The notes under the pieces were generated by a model. It was not told the DNA's origin, searched no databases, and saw only the letters and a program-made list of their open reading frames with translations. Shown here piece by piece: positions 12,301-22,594 of a DNA stretch of 64,000 nt. This stretch comes from Mesostigma viride. Its lineage: Eukaryota; Streptophyta; Mesostigmatophyceae; Mesostigmatales; Mesostigmataceae. The position numbers and the translations under genes were made by a program. The stretch spans positions 1,010,970 through 1,074,969 of the forward strand of contig RPFO01000497.1 of NCBI GenBank assembly GCA_009746045.1, written 5' to 3'. The first letter of the stretch is position 1. The number at the start of each line of letters is the position of its first letter.

Positions 12301-15300
12301 TACCAACTTTACTGGGCGCTGCTGCGATCCCAGCACTGGGCATGCTTCGTGTGGTTATTGTGCTGTTGACAGGCTGGGCACCCATGGGATGCTTGTTGCC
12401 CATGAGGTGGATGGCTCTACCGGGCAGGCATCGTGGCAAGAGGAATCTGGAACATGGATTATCGATCTCACTTTCACTCCCATACTCAGGGCGAGGAATC
12501 CGAGAGATAGCACGCATATGACCTGGGTGTGTCGGAGAGTTTTTATTCAAGTACCTGTTGGGCACCCTGTGAGATCATGTTCCGCGCCCCCCACTCGTTC
12601 CCCCCCTTTGTATGGTGGCCATGGGTAACGAATAGCCGAATTCATTGACCCGAGGTGCGCGGTGAGATGGCTCCATGTACCTTTCAACACCAGGCCTTGG
12701 GTGCTCTGAACATGTTTCTTGTCCGCGTTGTCTGGCTTTTCCTATCCGGGCCGCCTGGCTGTCATCAGGGCCATTTGTTGGCTGGGAGGTATATGTAGTG
12801 CGTGCAGCCTGTCCTTGCCATGCTGCCAGCAGCAGGTGCCTGGGATCTTTGCTGATGTTTTTAATGGCATAACTCTCTCACACGGATCACGCGGCTCATC
12901 CACATCCTCCGCGGATGTCCGGATGCCCTTGTTTTGTGCGGCGATATTGGTTAGGGTGGAGGCTCCCTGGATGGTGTGCTTGGTGATACTTTGGTTTGAC
13001 GATGAGCACTCGAAAGGCAGTCATAAGTTGTGGGAGCCGCTTGCAGGTCAGTCGCTCAAGAGTTTGGCTGTGGCCGTGATCAGAAACGTGATGTCCATGG
13101 GTGTGGGCATGACATGTATGCCTGTTTGGTTTCTACAGATGCATCCCCTGTGTTAGTTGTTTCCCATGTTCCATCTGGTCCTCGTGGGGACATGCGTGGC
13201 CGCTGCGTGCAGGATGATGCCACACCGATGCACTATGCGGCACAGGAGGGCCACCTGGACATCGTGAAGCACCTGGTCGCAAGCGGTGCGAACAAGGAGG
13301 CAAAGACCAAGGTCAGCTTTTCCTCTACCCTGATGGTCCCGAGCGGATTTACTTTCACGCATGCTTTTTTTTTTTTGTATATCTGCAAAGCAATCATGTT
13401 GCAGGATGGGCAAAGTGCTACATTACACATGTTGTCAGTCTTGCTACCAACATCACTGGGCGCTGTTGTGACCCCAGCACTGGGCATGCTGCCTGTGGAT
13501 TTGTGCTGTTGACAAGCCGGGCACCCATGGGATGCCCGTTGCCCATGAGGTGGATGGCTCTACCGGGAATCGCGGCTACTGGAATCTGGATTCTTGACGA
13601 CTAATGTCACTTTCTCTACCGTACTCAGGGCGAGGGATCCAAGAGGTAGCACACGTACGACCTGGTTGTGCCACATGGTTTTCAATTACCCCTTGCACAC
13701 CCAGTGAGATCATGTTCCCCGGCCCCCACCTGTTTCCCCGCTTGTAATGTGGCCATGGGTATGGAATGGCTGAATCCATTGACCCAAGGTTGGCGGTGAG
13801 ATGGCTCCAGTTACCGAACCTTGTCACCACCAGGCCTTAGGTGATCTGAATAGGTTTCTTGTCCGCGTTGTCTGGCCTTCCCTATCCGGGCGGCCTGGCT
13901 GTCATCAGGGCCATTTGTTGGCTGGGAGGTATATGTAGTGCGTGCAGCCTGTCCTTGCCATGCTGCCAGCAGCAGGTGCGTGGGATCTTTGCTGATGTTT
14001 TTAATGGCATAACTCTCTCACACGGATCACGCAGCTTATCACCAGCTTCATCAGTCCCCCATCCTCCGCGGGTGTCTGGATGCCCTTGTTTTGTGCAGCG
14101 ATATTGGTTAGGGTGGCGGCTACCTGGATGGTGTGCTTGGCGGTACTTTGGTTAAACAACGTGCGCTGGAAAGGCAGGTACATGTTGTGGGAGCCGCTTG
14201 CAGGGCAGTCGCTCAATAGTTTGGCTGTGGCCGTGATCAGGGCCGTGATGTCCATGGGTGTGGGCATGACATGTAGGCTTGTTTGGTTCCTGCAGATACG
14301 TCCCCTGTGTCAGTTGTTTGCCGCGTTCCATCTGGTCCTCACGGGGACATGCGTGGCTGCTGCATGCAGTTTGATTGCACCCCGATGCACGTTGCGGCAC
14401 AGGAGGCCCACCTGGACATCGTGGAGCACCTGGTCACAAGCGGTGCGAACAAGGAGGCAAAGGCCAAGGTCAGCTTTTCCTCTACCCTGATGGCCCCAAG
14501 CCGATCATGCACAGTTTCGATACATGTGCAAGGCAAACATGTTGTAGGATGGGCAAAGGGCTCCACCACCGATTGCGTCAGTCTTACTACCAACTTCACT
14601 GGGCGCTATTGTGACCCGAGCATTGGGCATGCTGCCTGTGGGTATTGTGCTGTTGACAAGCTGGGCACCCATGAGATGCCTGTTGCCCATGAGGTGGATG
14701 GCTCTGCCGGGCAGGCATCGTGGCAACAGGAACCTGGAACATGGATTATCGATCTCAGTTCCACTCCCGTACTCAGGGCGAGGAATCCGAGAGATAGCAC
14801 GCATACGACCAGGGTGTGCGGGAGAGTTCTTCAAAAACCTCTTGTGCACCCTGTGAGATCATGTTCCCAGCCCCTCACCCGGCGGCCTGCTGTGGCCATT
14901 GGTAAGGAAACGGCCAAATCCATTAATGCGAGGCGCGTGGTGAATATCCAGCAGCAGGAACTGAACATCTTTGCTGGTCTTCTGAATGGCCCGACAGCTC
15001 ATCCCCAGCCACAGTAAAGGCCCGTCCTCCGTGCTTGTACTTCTGCCCTTGTTTTCTGCAGTGAAGCCAGTTAGTAGGGCGGATACTACTTTCATGTTGT
15101 GATTCACAGTACTTTGGTTAACCTACGAAGCGCTGGAAATGCAGCCAGACGTTTTGGCACCCGCTTGTAGGTCATTAGCTGAAGATTTTGCCTGTAGCTG
15201 TGATCGGGGACTGTGATGTCCCTGGGTGTGGGCATGACGTGGGCAAGGCCTATTTGGTTCCTGCCCTCACACCCCCCTGCTTTGTGGTTTCCCACGTTCC

Positions 15301-18300
15301 ATCTACTCCTCACGGGGGCATACGTGGCTGCTGCGTGCAGGATGATTTGACCCCGCTGCATTTTGCGGCACAGGAGGGCCACCTGGACATCGTGAAGCAC
15401 CTGGTCGCGAGCGGTGCGAACAAGGAGGCAAAGGCCAAGGTCAGCTTTCCCTTCACGCTGATGGCCGCAAGCGGATGTGCTTCCATGCACGGTTTATGTA
15501 TATCTGCAGCGCAATCATGTTGTAGGATGGGCAAAGGGCTCCACCACCGATTGCGTCAGCCTTACCACCAACTTCACTGGGGGTTGCTACGATCCCAGCA
15601 CTGGGCACCCTGCCTGTTGAAATCGTGCTGTTGACAAGCCGGGCACCCATGGGATGCTTGTTGCCCATTAGGTGGATGGCCCTGCCGGGCTTGCATCGCG
15701 GCTACATGACTCTGGATCACGGACGACCGATCTCACTTTCACTACCATGCTCAGGGCGACGAATCCGAGAGATAGCACGCGTACGACCTGGTTGTGCCGG
15801 ATGGTTTTTCAAGTACCTCTTGCGCACCCTGTGAGATCATGTTACCCAACCCCCGCCCGCTCCTACGCTTTCCATATTGACAATCGGTAAGGAACTGCGG
15901 AATCCGTTGACCTGCGGTGCATGGTGAGATGGTCCCAGTTACTGAACCTTTTCACCACCAGGCCTTCTGTGATCAGAATATGTTTCACACCCACGTTTTC
16001 TAGACTTCCCTGTCCTGACTGCCTGGCTGTTGTGAGGACCATTTGTTTTCTTGGAGGCATATGCATTGCATTCAGCCTGTCCGTGTTATGGTGCGAGCAG
16101 CTGCTGCCTGGGACCTTTGCTGATGTTCTTAACGGCCCAATTCCCTCACACGGGCCATGCGGATCATCCCCAGCCACGTCAGTAAATCCCCGTCCTCGAT
16201 GGTTGTACGGATGCCTTGTTTTCTGCAGCGGTGGTAGTTAGTGTGGGGGCTACGGGGATGTAGTGCATGACGGTACTTTGGGTTACACCATGAAGCGCTG
16301 GAAAGGCAGGAACCAGTTTTTGGGAGGCGCTTACAGGTCAATCACTCAAGAGTTTGGTTGTGGCCATGATCAGGGTCGGTTCTGTCCATGGGTGGGGGCA
16401 TGTTCGGTTCCTGCAGACACATCGCCCTCGCTTTGCGGGTTCCCACATTCCATCTGGTGCTCACGGGGACATGCGTGGCTGCTGTGTGCAGAATGATAGC
16501 ACCCCGATGCATTTTGCGGCATGGAGGGGCCACCTGGAGGTCGTGAAGCACCTGGCCGCGAGCGGTGCGAACAAGGAGGCGAAGACCAAGGTCAGCTCTC
16601 CCTTCACGCTGATGGCCGCAAGCGGATGTGCGTGCATGTACCGTTTTTGTATGTCTGCAACGCAATCATGTTGTAGGATGGGCAAAGGGCTTCACGACAG
16701 ATGGTGTCAGGCTTGCTGTCAACCTCGCGGGCTCTTTCGCGATCGCAGCATTGGGCACACTGCCTGCGGGAGTTGTGCTGTTGACAAGCCGGGCACTCAT
16801 GGAATGTGTGCTGCCCATGAGGTGGATGTCTCTGCCGGGCACGCATTGGGGCTACAGGACTCTGGATCACGGGCAACCAATCTCACTTTCACTACCATGC
16901 TCAGGGCGACGAATCCGAGAGATAGCACGCGTACGGCCTGGTTGTGCTGGATGGTTTTTCAAGTACCTCTTGCGCACCCTGTGAGATTATGTTACCCACC
17001 CCCCGCCCGTTCCTGCGCTTTCTATATTGACAATGGGTAAGGATCATCCCCACGCCCGTCAGTAAATCCCTGTCCTGGGTAGTTGTACCGATGCCTTGTT
17101 TTTTGCAGCAATGGAAGTTAGTGTGGGGGCTACGGGGATGTAGTGCATGACGGTACTTTGGGTCACACTACGAAGCGCTGGAAAAGCAGGCACCAGTTTT
17201 TGGGAGGCGCTTACAGGTCAATCACTCAAGAGTTTGGCTGTGGCCGTGATCAGGGGCTGTGATGTCCATGGGTGGGGGCATGACGCGTAGGCATTTTCGG
17301 TTCCTGCAGACACATTGCCCTCGCTTTGTGGGTTCCCCCGTTCCATCTGGTACTCACGGGGACATGCGTGGCTGCTTCATGCAGGATGATGCCACACCGC
17401 TGCATATTGCGGCGGGGGAGGGCCACCTGGACATCGTGAAGCACCTGGTCGCGAGTGGTGCGAACAAGGAGGCAAAGATCAAGGTCAGCTTCTTATTTAC
17501 CCGATGGCCTCGCGTGGATGTGCTTCCGCGCACGGTTTATGTATATCTGCAGGGCAATCATGTTGTAGGATGGGCAAAGGGCTTTACGACAGATGGTGTC
17601 AGGCTGGCTTCCAACTTCACTGGCCGCTGTCGTGATCCCAACACAGGGCATGCTGCCTGTGGGAGTTGTGCTGTTGACAAGCCGGGCACCCCTGGGATGT
17701 GTGCTGCCCACGAGGTGGATGGCTGTGCATGGCAGGTGTCGTGGCTACAGGAACCTGGATCACGGACGACCAATCTCACTCTCACTACCACGCTCAGTGC
17801 GAAGAATCCGAGAGGTAGTCCGCGTATGACCTGGTTGGGCCGGATAGATATTCAAATACCACTTGCACACCCTGTGAGATGGCTCCATTACTGTACCTTT
17901 TCACCGCCGTGCCTTAGGTGAACTGATTATGTTTCTGCCAGCTTTGTCTGGCCTTCCCACATCCTAGCCGCCTGGCTGTCCTGAGGGCCATTTGTTTGCT
18001 GGGATGGACATATCAAGTACATGTCCGTGCCATGCTGCCACCAACAGCTGCCTGGGATGTTTGCTGATGGTCTTCATGGCACTTCTCTCTCTCACACACA
18101 TATCTCGAGGCTGATCCCCAGCCACGTCAGTAGAGCCTTGTACTCCTTGGTTGTACTGATGCCTTGTTTTATGCAGTGATGCTTAGAATGGATGCTACTT
18201 GGATGTTGTAGTAGATGGTAGTTTAGTTTTGACTGCGCAGCGTTGCAAGGCAGGTGCAAGTTATGGGAGCCGCCTGCAGGTCAAATCGCTCAAGAGTTCG

Positions 18301-19693
18301 GCTATGGCCGTGATCAGGGGGGCGTGATGTGTATGGGTGGGGGCATGGCGCGTAGGCCTGTTTCGGTTACTGCACTCACGTCCCCCAGCTTTGCGGTTTC
18401 CCACGTTCCATCCGGTCCTCACGAGGACATTCGTGGCTGGTGCGTGCAGGATGATTGCACCCCGATGCATCTTGCAGCAGGGAATGGCCACCTGGAGGTC
18501 GTGAAGCTCCTGGTCGCGCGCGGTGCAGACAAGGAGGCAAAGGAAGAGGTCAGCTTTCGTTTTCCATGAGCCACAATTGATGTGCTTCCATGCACGGTTT
18601 TGGTGTATCTGCAACGCAACCATGTTGTAGGATGGGCAAGGGCTCCACCACCGATGGTGTCAGGCTGGCTACCAACTTCACTGGGCACGTCTGCGATCCC
18701 ACTGGGCGCACTGTCTCTGGGGAGTTGTGCAGTTGATCAGCCGGGCACCCATTGGATGCCTGTTGCCCATGAGGTGGACGCCAATAGGCAAGGAATCGTG
18801 GCTACAGGAAATGAGGATTATGGACGACCGATCTTACTTTTACTACCGTGCTCAGGTCGACGAGTTCGAGAGATAGCACGCATGGACCTGGTTGTGCTGA
18901 ATAATGTTTCAATGGCCTCTTGTGCACCCTGTGAGATCATGCTTCGCGCCCCCCAACGCCTATTGCCCGTTTCTCTTGTGGCAATGAGTAAGCAAGGGTC
19001 GAATCTATTGATCTGAGGTGCGCGGTAAATTGACTCGATTTACTGAATTTTTTCACCACCATGCTTGTTGGTGATCTGAATAGGTTTATGGCGCATGTTG
19101 CCTGGCCTTCCCCATCCTGACCACCTGGCTGTCCTGATGGCCATTTGTTTGCTGGGAGCCGTATGTCGTACGTTCAGCCTGTCCGTGCCATGCCGCCAGC
19201 AGCAGCGGCGTGGGATATTTGCTGCTGTTCTTAATGGCCCGACTCGCTTGTGCACACGGACCACGCAGCTCATCCCCAGCCACATCAATAACTCAGTGGT
19301 TGTACTGATGCCCTTGTTTTACCCAGCGATGATAGTTAGGGTGGAGGCTACGTAAACGTTCTAATTCGCGGTACTTCGGTTAGACTGCGAATCACGGCAC
19401 AAATTTTGGGAGCCGCTTGCAGGTCAGGCCCCTTGCTGAAGAGTTTGGCTGTGGCCATGATCAGGGGCTGAATGTTTATGGGTGGGGGCATGACATGTAG
19501 GCATGTTTCGGTTCCTGCACTCATGTCCCCCCGCTTTGCGGTTTCCCACGTGCCATCTGGTCCTCACGGGGACATGCGTGGCTGCTGCGTGCAGGATGAC
19601 TGGACCCCGCTGCATTTTGCAGCAGGGAATGGCCACCTGGAGGTCGTGAAGCTCCTGGTCGCGAGTGGTGCAGACAAGGAGGCCAAGGACAAG
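209..19693 (+). CDS. Partial gene: tandem array of 18 single-ankyrin-repeat exons (left array gene)
   Basis: Eighteen 99-nt exons, listed separately below, start after a TGCAG-type acceptor and end at a GT donor. Each encodes one complete 33-residue ankyrin unit (D-D-x-T-P-[ML]-H-x-A-A-x-x-G-H-L...G-A-[ND]-K-E-A-K), beginning at consensus ankyrin position 3. All are phase 0/0, so they can be joined in any combination into a continuous ankyrin solenoid; the 18 give 594 codons. No exon has a stop or frameshift, although the introns between them vary greatly. The 5' part lies left of base 1; by analogy with the right-hand gene it should be a U-box/kinase exon (inference). Downstream comes the 3' segment shared with the right gene. 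Whether all exons are spliced together or chosen alternatively cannot be told from DNA. Confidence 0.75.
747..1518. mobile_element. Non-autonomous DNA transposon, hAT-like (772 bp)
   Basis: The ends are perfect 16-bp inverted repeats, AGGAGGGGGGACATCC at 747-762 and its complement at 1503-1518. They are flanked by an 8-bp direct duplication TGGGTAAG (739-746 and 1519-1526) of the host intron sequence. Other units have the uninterrupted site, so the empty allele is visible within this window. An 8-bp target duplication is typical of hAT elements. No transposase reading frame is present, so it would depend on an element elsewhere. It explains why the L1-L2 spacing (1920 bp) exceeds a normal unit by about 770 bp. 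Confidence 0.85.
2129..2227 (+). CDS. Ankyrin exon L2
   Basis: Residues 1/3/8/11/12 are S/L/I/R/H. Residue 2 is H, the only canonical array exon without Asp there. It has V26 instead of the usual Ala and tail K-G-P. Donor is GTGAGT rather than GTCAGC. Followed by a half-length intron (603 bp to the next exon start). Confidence 0.78.
2732..2830 (+). CDS. Ankyrin exon L3
   Basis: Residues 1/3/8/11/12 are D/F/F/Q/E; LDIV class; VTSGANKKAKAK end with Lys at residue 29. Donor GTCAGC. Base-for-base identical to exon L5, although L4 between them differs. Confidence 0.8.
3898..3996 (+). CDS. Ankyrin exon L4
   Basis: Residues 1/3/8/11/12 are D/C/Y/Y/K; LDIV class; tail K-T-K. Acceptor GCATGCAG, donor GTCAGC. 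Nearly the same protein as L7. Confidence 0.8.
5067..5165 (+). CDS. Ankyrin exon L5
   Basis: Identical in all 99 bases to L3 (residues D/F/F/Q/E, K29, tail K-A-K). Donor GTCAGC. Confidence 0.8.
6214..6312 (+). CDS. Ankyrin exon L6
   Basis: Residues 1/3/8/11/12 are D/W/Y/Y/K; GHVDIV instead of GHLDIV; K27 and D29 make its loop unusual (GAKKDAK). Donor GTCAGC. Confidence 0.8.
7371..7469 (+). CDS. Ankyrin exon L7
   Basis: Residues 1/3/8/11/12 are D/C/Y/Y/K as in L4; tail K-D-K. The ankyrin frame stays open far beyond the donor (7308-7886), so only the splice signals define the exon end. Confidence 0.8.
8554..8652 (+). CDS. Ankyrin exon L8
   Basis: Residues 1/3/8/11/12 are D/Y/V/E/E, the only exon with Tyr at position 3; LDIV class; tail K-A-K. 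Donor GTCAGC. Confidence 0.8.
9716..9814 (+). CDS. Ankyrin exon L9
   Basis: Residues 1/3/8/11/12 are D/F/Y/Q/E; LDIV class; tail K-D-K. The intron sequence after it is almost the same as that after L10. Confidence 0.8.
10886..10984 (+). CDS. Ankyrin exon L10
   Basis: Residues 1/3/8/11/12 are E/F/Y/Q/E. Two framework changes: His7 of the T-P-x-H motif is Phe, and His20 is Asp. Tail K-A-K; donor GTCAGC. It may be a less well-packed repeat. Confidence 0.78.
12056..12154 (+). CDS. Ankyrin exon L11
   Basis: Residues 1/3/8/11/12 are D/F/V/Y/K; GHVDIV; T23, K29; tail K-D-K. It combines features of L3 (VTSGANKK) and L6 (YKGHV), as expected from exchange between units. Confidence 0.8.
13213..13311 (+). 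CDS. Ankyrin exon L12
   Basis: Residues 1/3/8/11/12 are D/A/Y/Q/E; LDIV class; tail K-T-K. Acceptor GCGTGCAG, donor GTCAGC; the following intron has an 11-13 base T run near 13,366. Confidence 0.8.
14370..14468 (+). CDS. Ankyrin exon L13
   Basis: Residues 1/3/8/11/12 are F/C/V/Q/E. Gly13 of the conserved G-H turn is Ala, residue 19 is Glu, T23. The frame stays open past the donor to 15,017. Confidence 0.78.
15341..15439 (+). CDS. Ankyrin exon L14
   Basis: Residues 1/3/8/11/12 are D/L/F/Q/E; TPLH; LDIV class; tail K-A-K. First exon after the homogeneous A-type block. Confidence 0.8.
16492..16590 (+). CDS. Ankyrin exon L15
   Basis: Residues 1/3/8/11/12 are N/S/F/W/R; LEVV class; A22 replaces the usual Val; tail K-T-K. 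The frame remains open from before the exon to 17,040, ending at a second GTAAGG donor-like site. Confidence 0.8.
17385..17483 (+). CDS. Ankyrin exon L16
   Basis: Residues 1/3/8/11/12 are D/A/I/G/E; LDIV class; tail K-I-K. Acceptor TCATGCAG. The unit before it is shortened (893 bp) by a deletion joining 'GGTAAGGA' to 'TCATCCCC' near 17,042. Confidence 0.8.
18450..18548 (+). CDS. Ankyrin exon L17
   Basis: Residues 1/3/8/11/12 are D/C/L/G/N; LEVVKLL; R24 replaces Ser; tail K-E-E as in L1-type units. Donor GTCAGC. Confidence 0.8.
19595..19693 (+). CDS. Ankyrin exon L18 (last of the left array)
   Basis: Residues 1/3/8/11/12 are D/W/F/G/N; LEVVKLL; tail K-D-K; donor GTCAGC. About 210 bp after it the array sequence stops and the shared 3' segment begins. 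Confidence 0.8.
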
Positions 19694-20138
19694 GTCAGCT
19701 TTACCTTTACCCTGATGGCCGCAAGCGGATGTGCTTCCGCGCACGGTTTATGTATATCTGCTGGGCAATCATGTTGTAGGATGGGCAAAGGGCTTCACGA
19801 CAGATGGTGTCAGGCTTGCCACCGACCTCGCGGGCGCTTTTGCGATCATAACATTAGGCACACTGTCTGTGGGAGTTGTCAAGCCGGGCACCCATGGGAT
19901 GCCTGTTGCCCATGAGGTGGACGGCTGCATGGCAAAGATAGGCGTGTGCAGCAACCCATGGGAAAGTCCCTCTCTCTGCGTTGCATACTATAATGAGCAC
20001 GATTCGTTCCCAGCCATGCAGATGCGGCAGTCAAAAGTTGTGCGTGTCTAAACTTTATAGCGTTTTGAGAGTATGAACTTCCAAGTGCCACTTTGTGTTT
20101 TTATAGTAATAGTTCTTCTGTTCTTGTTGCATACACAG

Positions 20139-20159
20139 ATACAACCTTGCACATCCTGA
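20139..20159 (+). CDS. Candidate terminal exon of the left gene
   Basis: After a T-rich tract and CATACACAG there is a phase-0 frame I-Q-P-C-T-S-stop. The right-hand copy (57,945-57,965) gives the same six residues and stop in the same phase, with one synonymous change. This is the first acceptor-like site after the last ankyrin exon in the shared 3' segment that gives the same phase-0 stop in both genes. Too short to be convincing without transcripts. Confidence 0.25.
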   Translation: MQPCTS

Positions 20160-20793
20160 TCTGATGGGATGGCTCAGATAGCTGCACGTCTGCACATCCT
20201 TGTTTGGCAGCTGCCTTGGTGCCAGTGGGCCGTGAGCCCTGCTCCGCATAGCAGCATTCAAGGTGCTTTCTTCATGGAACTTGGTTTTTCTTCTGGACTG
20301 GTCCGTTCTGTTTCTTTTGTATCATCCATGAAGCATTGGTAGCGCGCCGGTGGCGGCAGGCAGGCAGGCACTTTTTCAGGGGGGATCTCTCAAGGGCCCC
20401 TTGTTCTACTATCTTTCATAGGTGTCCATGCTACAAGTTTGATACATCGTTTCAACAGCAGCATTCATGTATTCTTTAATGTAACGTATGCGTAACACAT
20501 CTCATAAGTGACTGAGCGTGGAAATGCATCAGTAGCTTGCCATGACCATGACCTCATATGTGCCTCACATCTAAATGATATAATGATTGAAGTCATGGCA
20601 CGCCACTTGGTTGTTGTTTGAGCGCTTATAGGGAAACGGCAATGTGGCTATGGTCAGTAGCAAGTAGCAGAAGGCACGTGTGCCTGGCATTCAATGTCAT
20701 GTTACTCAGACATTGAATGCCGCAGATCTAGCACATGGACGTGACTTTGTGCTGCTAGTAGAGTTCGTGAAATGACCCTACAACAAAGGGCTG

Positions 20794-20970
20794 GGATCCC
20801 TTATTTACTTCCGATGTGCATTGTAAAGGACCCCTCAGTGCTAGGATTCCTTACTTCGTGCTGATGTGGGTTATAAATGGCCCCTTCAAGCTTGGATTCC
20901 TTAGTACTGATGTGCACTATTAATTACCCCTTGAGGCTCCGATTCCTTTGTACTGATATGCCCCTTTCAT
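20794..20970 (+). repeat. 46-50 bp minisatellite, left copy (4 units)
   Basis: Units open with GGATTCCTTA-like text followed by a TGATGTGCA-like motif; starts at 20,794, 20,844, 20,894 and 20,940. The right copy has five units. Confidence 0.75.
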
Positions 20971-22225
20971 TCGCATGCTACATGGAGGTCGTTGCTGAGG
21001 ATGGAAAACACATTTGCAACTTGGCATGCTGTGTGTTTCATGGTTGAGACAGGGTGGATTGACCGCACTGGATGTTGCATCAACACCGGAGTTGCGCGAT
21101 TTTCTGAAGGAGTAGCTCTTGCGCCCACAGGCTGCCAGACCTGAGCAGGTGAAACTTGGCAGACATGCTGCCAGCTGCTTTGGCACAACGTGCTGCTTTG
21201 GCAAGGCATGTCTGGATGCGAGCTTATTGCAGGCACAAGGAATGGGGTGGGGACCGGCCACGAATACGCATCCACACGGTCTTGGCAGCATGGTACACCT
21301 TTGCTTGCTATCTGCAATGGCCCTCGTGTTTAGTGGGCGTACATTGTGTGCGTGTTTAGTGTGCTGGGTTGCCAAGGTTTGTGTCGATGCTGCCGCACGC
21401 ATGTGGTTGCGGGGACATGTAAGAGTTGGCACGCACTCTGCACACACACTAGACCGCATGGTGAAACTTGGCATGCCATCCGCAGCCCCTGGTGGGGCGA
21501 AGGTTCAGTATACATCACGCTGCCTATGGTATGGTAGTCTCCGAGATGTAGATGGCTGTCCGATGGAGCCTGTGTCATTACTATACAGCCATAATTGTGA
21601 GGCCCAAGGTGGCTCGTACTCAGTAGACTTTCTCCTTGGGTGTGGTCATGGGTCGCACAGCAGGGTAGTGTGCTTGGCTCATGAGTTTCATGGGCATTTG
21701 TGGGCAGGAAGACTGGGCAGGTTGTGACGATACAGGTCGGCTGGGTTGCTCCGCATCAGGGTTTGCATAGTTGATCTGATAGAGCGCTCATGCCCTATGC
21801 CCTCTGTCATCTGAATGACCAACGACCTCCATGGCCGATTTCTTGTCCTTTTAGCTAATCCGTGCACACATGCTGATGACGCCAACCAGGTGCCTCTGCG
21901 CCACCCAACATCTGTAAACTGTCAACAAACTAGACCATGATGTGCCATATACTAAGGAATCCTCCTCGCTTGGCATCACACCATACCTTGTGGACTACTA
22001 CCTACTTGTCACAATCCATGTACGCGCCCAGGCCCCTGCTGGAGGCGCATGTGAATACAATTTCAATCAATCATTGTGCGCACCACGTGCACAGTCATCA
22101 ACACCAAGGGCAATGCCGTAGAATGGATGCAACGCTGAACGCACAAAGCAAAATATTCTGCATGCACGGTAATCTCGGACACTTGGAGGCCAGCGCGGCG
22201 TGCCACTGCCATGACGGACTCTAGC

Positions 22226-22594
22226 ACATGCCATGCCACAACTGAAAAATCGTCCGAATAGGAATGTCATTCTATGCGACATGCCATGCCACAACTGAAA
22301 AAGTGTCCGAATCGGAATGTCATTCTATGCGACATGCCATGCCACAACTGAAAAAGTGTCCGAATAGGAATGTCATTCTATGCGACATGCCATGCCACAA
22401 CTGAAGAAGTGTCCGAATAGGAATGTCATTCTATGCGACATGCCATGCCACAACTGAAAAAGTGTCCAAATAGGAATGTCATTCTATGCGACATGCCATG
22501 CCACAACTGAAAAAGTGTCCGAATAGGAATGTCATTCTATGCGACATGCCATGCCACAACTGAAAAAGTGTCTGAATAGGAATGTCATTATATC
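22226..22594 (+). repeat. 53-bp minisatellite, left copy (7 units)
   Basis: Unit begins ACATGCCATGCCACAACTG and repeats every 53 bp (22,226; 22,279; 22,332; 22,385; 22,438; 22,491; 22,544), nearly identical. The right copy has three units. There are no unique spacers, so it is not a CRISPR array. Confidence 0.9.

Larger units (their letters stand above)
1..19905 (+). repeat. Left array of ~1.16-kb intronic repeat units
   Basis: Between the ankyrin exons lie homologous introns. Exon-to-exon distances are 1147-1183 bp for most units between 2.7 and 14.4 kb; shortened units occur at 2.1-2.7 kb (603 bp), 14.4-15.3 kb (971 bp) and 16.5-17.4 kb (893 bp). Three intron subfamilies can be told apart by the text after 'TTAATGG': A (GCATAACTCTCTCACACGG), B (GCCCAACTCCCTCACACGG) and C (GCCCGACTCGCTTGTGCACA). 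Exons at 2.7-14.4 kb sit in subfamily A, which looks recently amplified; the flanks are B/C mosaics like the right array. Many open frames read through these introns; I do not count them as genes. Confidence 0.85.

Noticed and set aside
13364-13377. T-rich run as a retroposon tail
   Set aside because: It lies inside a normal intron unit with no inserted sequence next to it; simple slippage.
14283-15017. 244-codon open frame (and similar 190-228 codon frames at 7,308, 16,354, 17,259 and 40,536) as separate genes
   Set aside because: They run through an ankyrin exon and both flanking introns of a repeat unit; sister units have stops and frameshifts in the same interval, while the 99-nt core alone is always intact. 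Kept only as a hint of alternative ends.
21119-21727. 202-codon frame in the left 3' segment as a gene
   Set aside because: The right copy (59,013-59,585) has a one-base insertion that shifts the frame; substitutions do not look protein-constrained.
22226-22594. CRISPR array
   Set aside because: Continuous 53-bp tandem units with no unique spacers in a eukaryotic intron-rich context.
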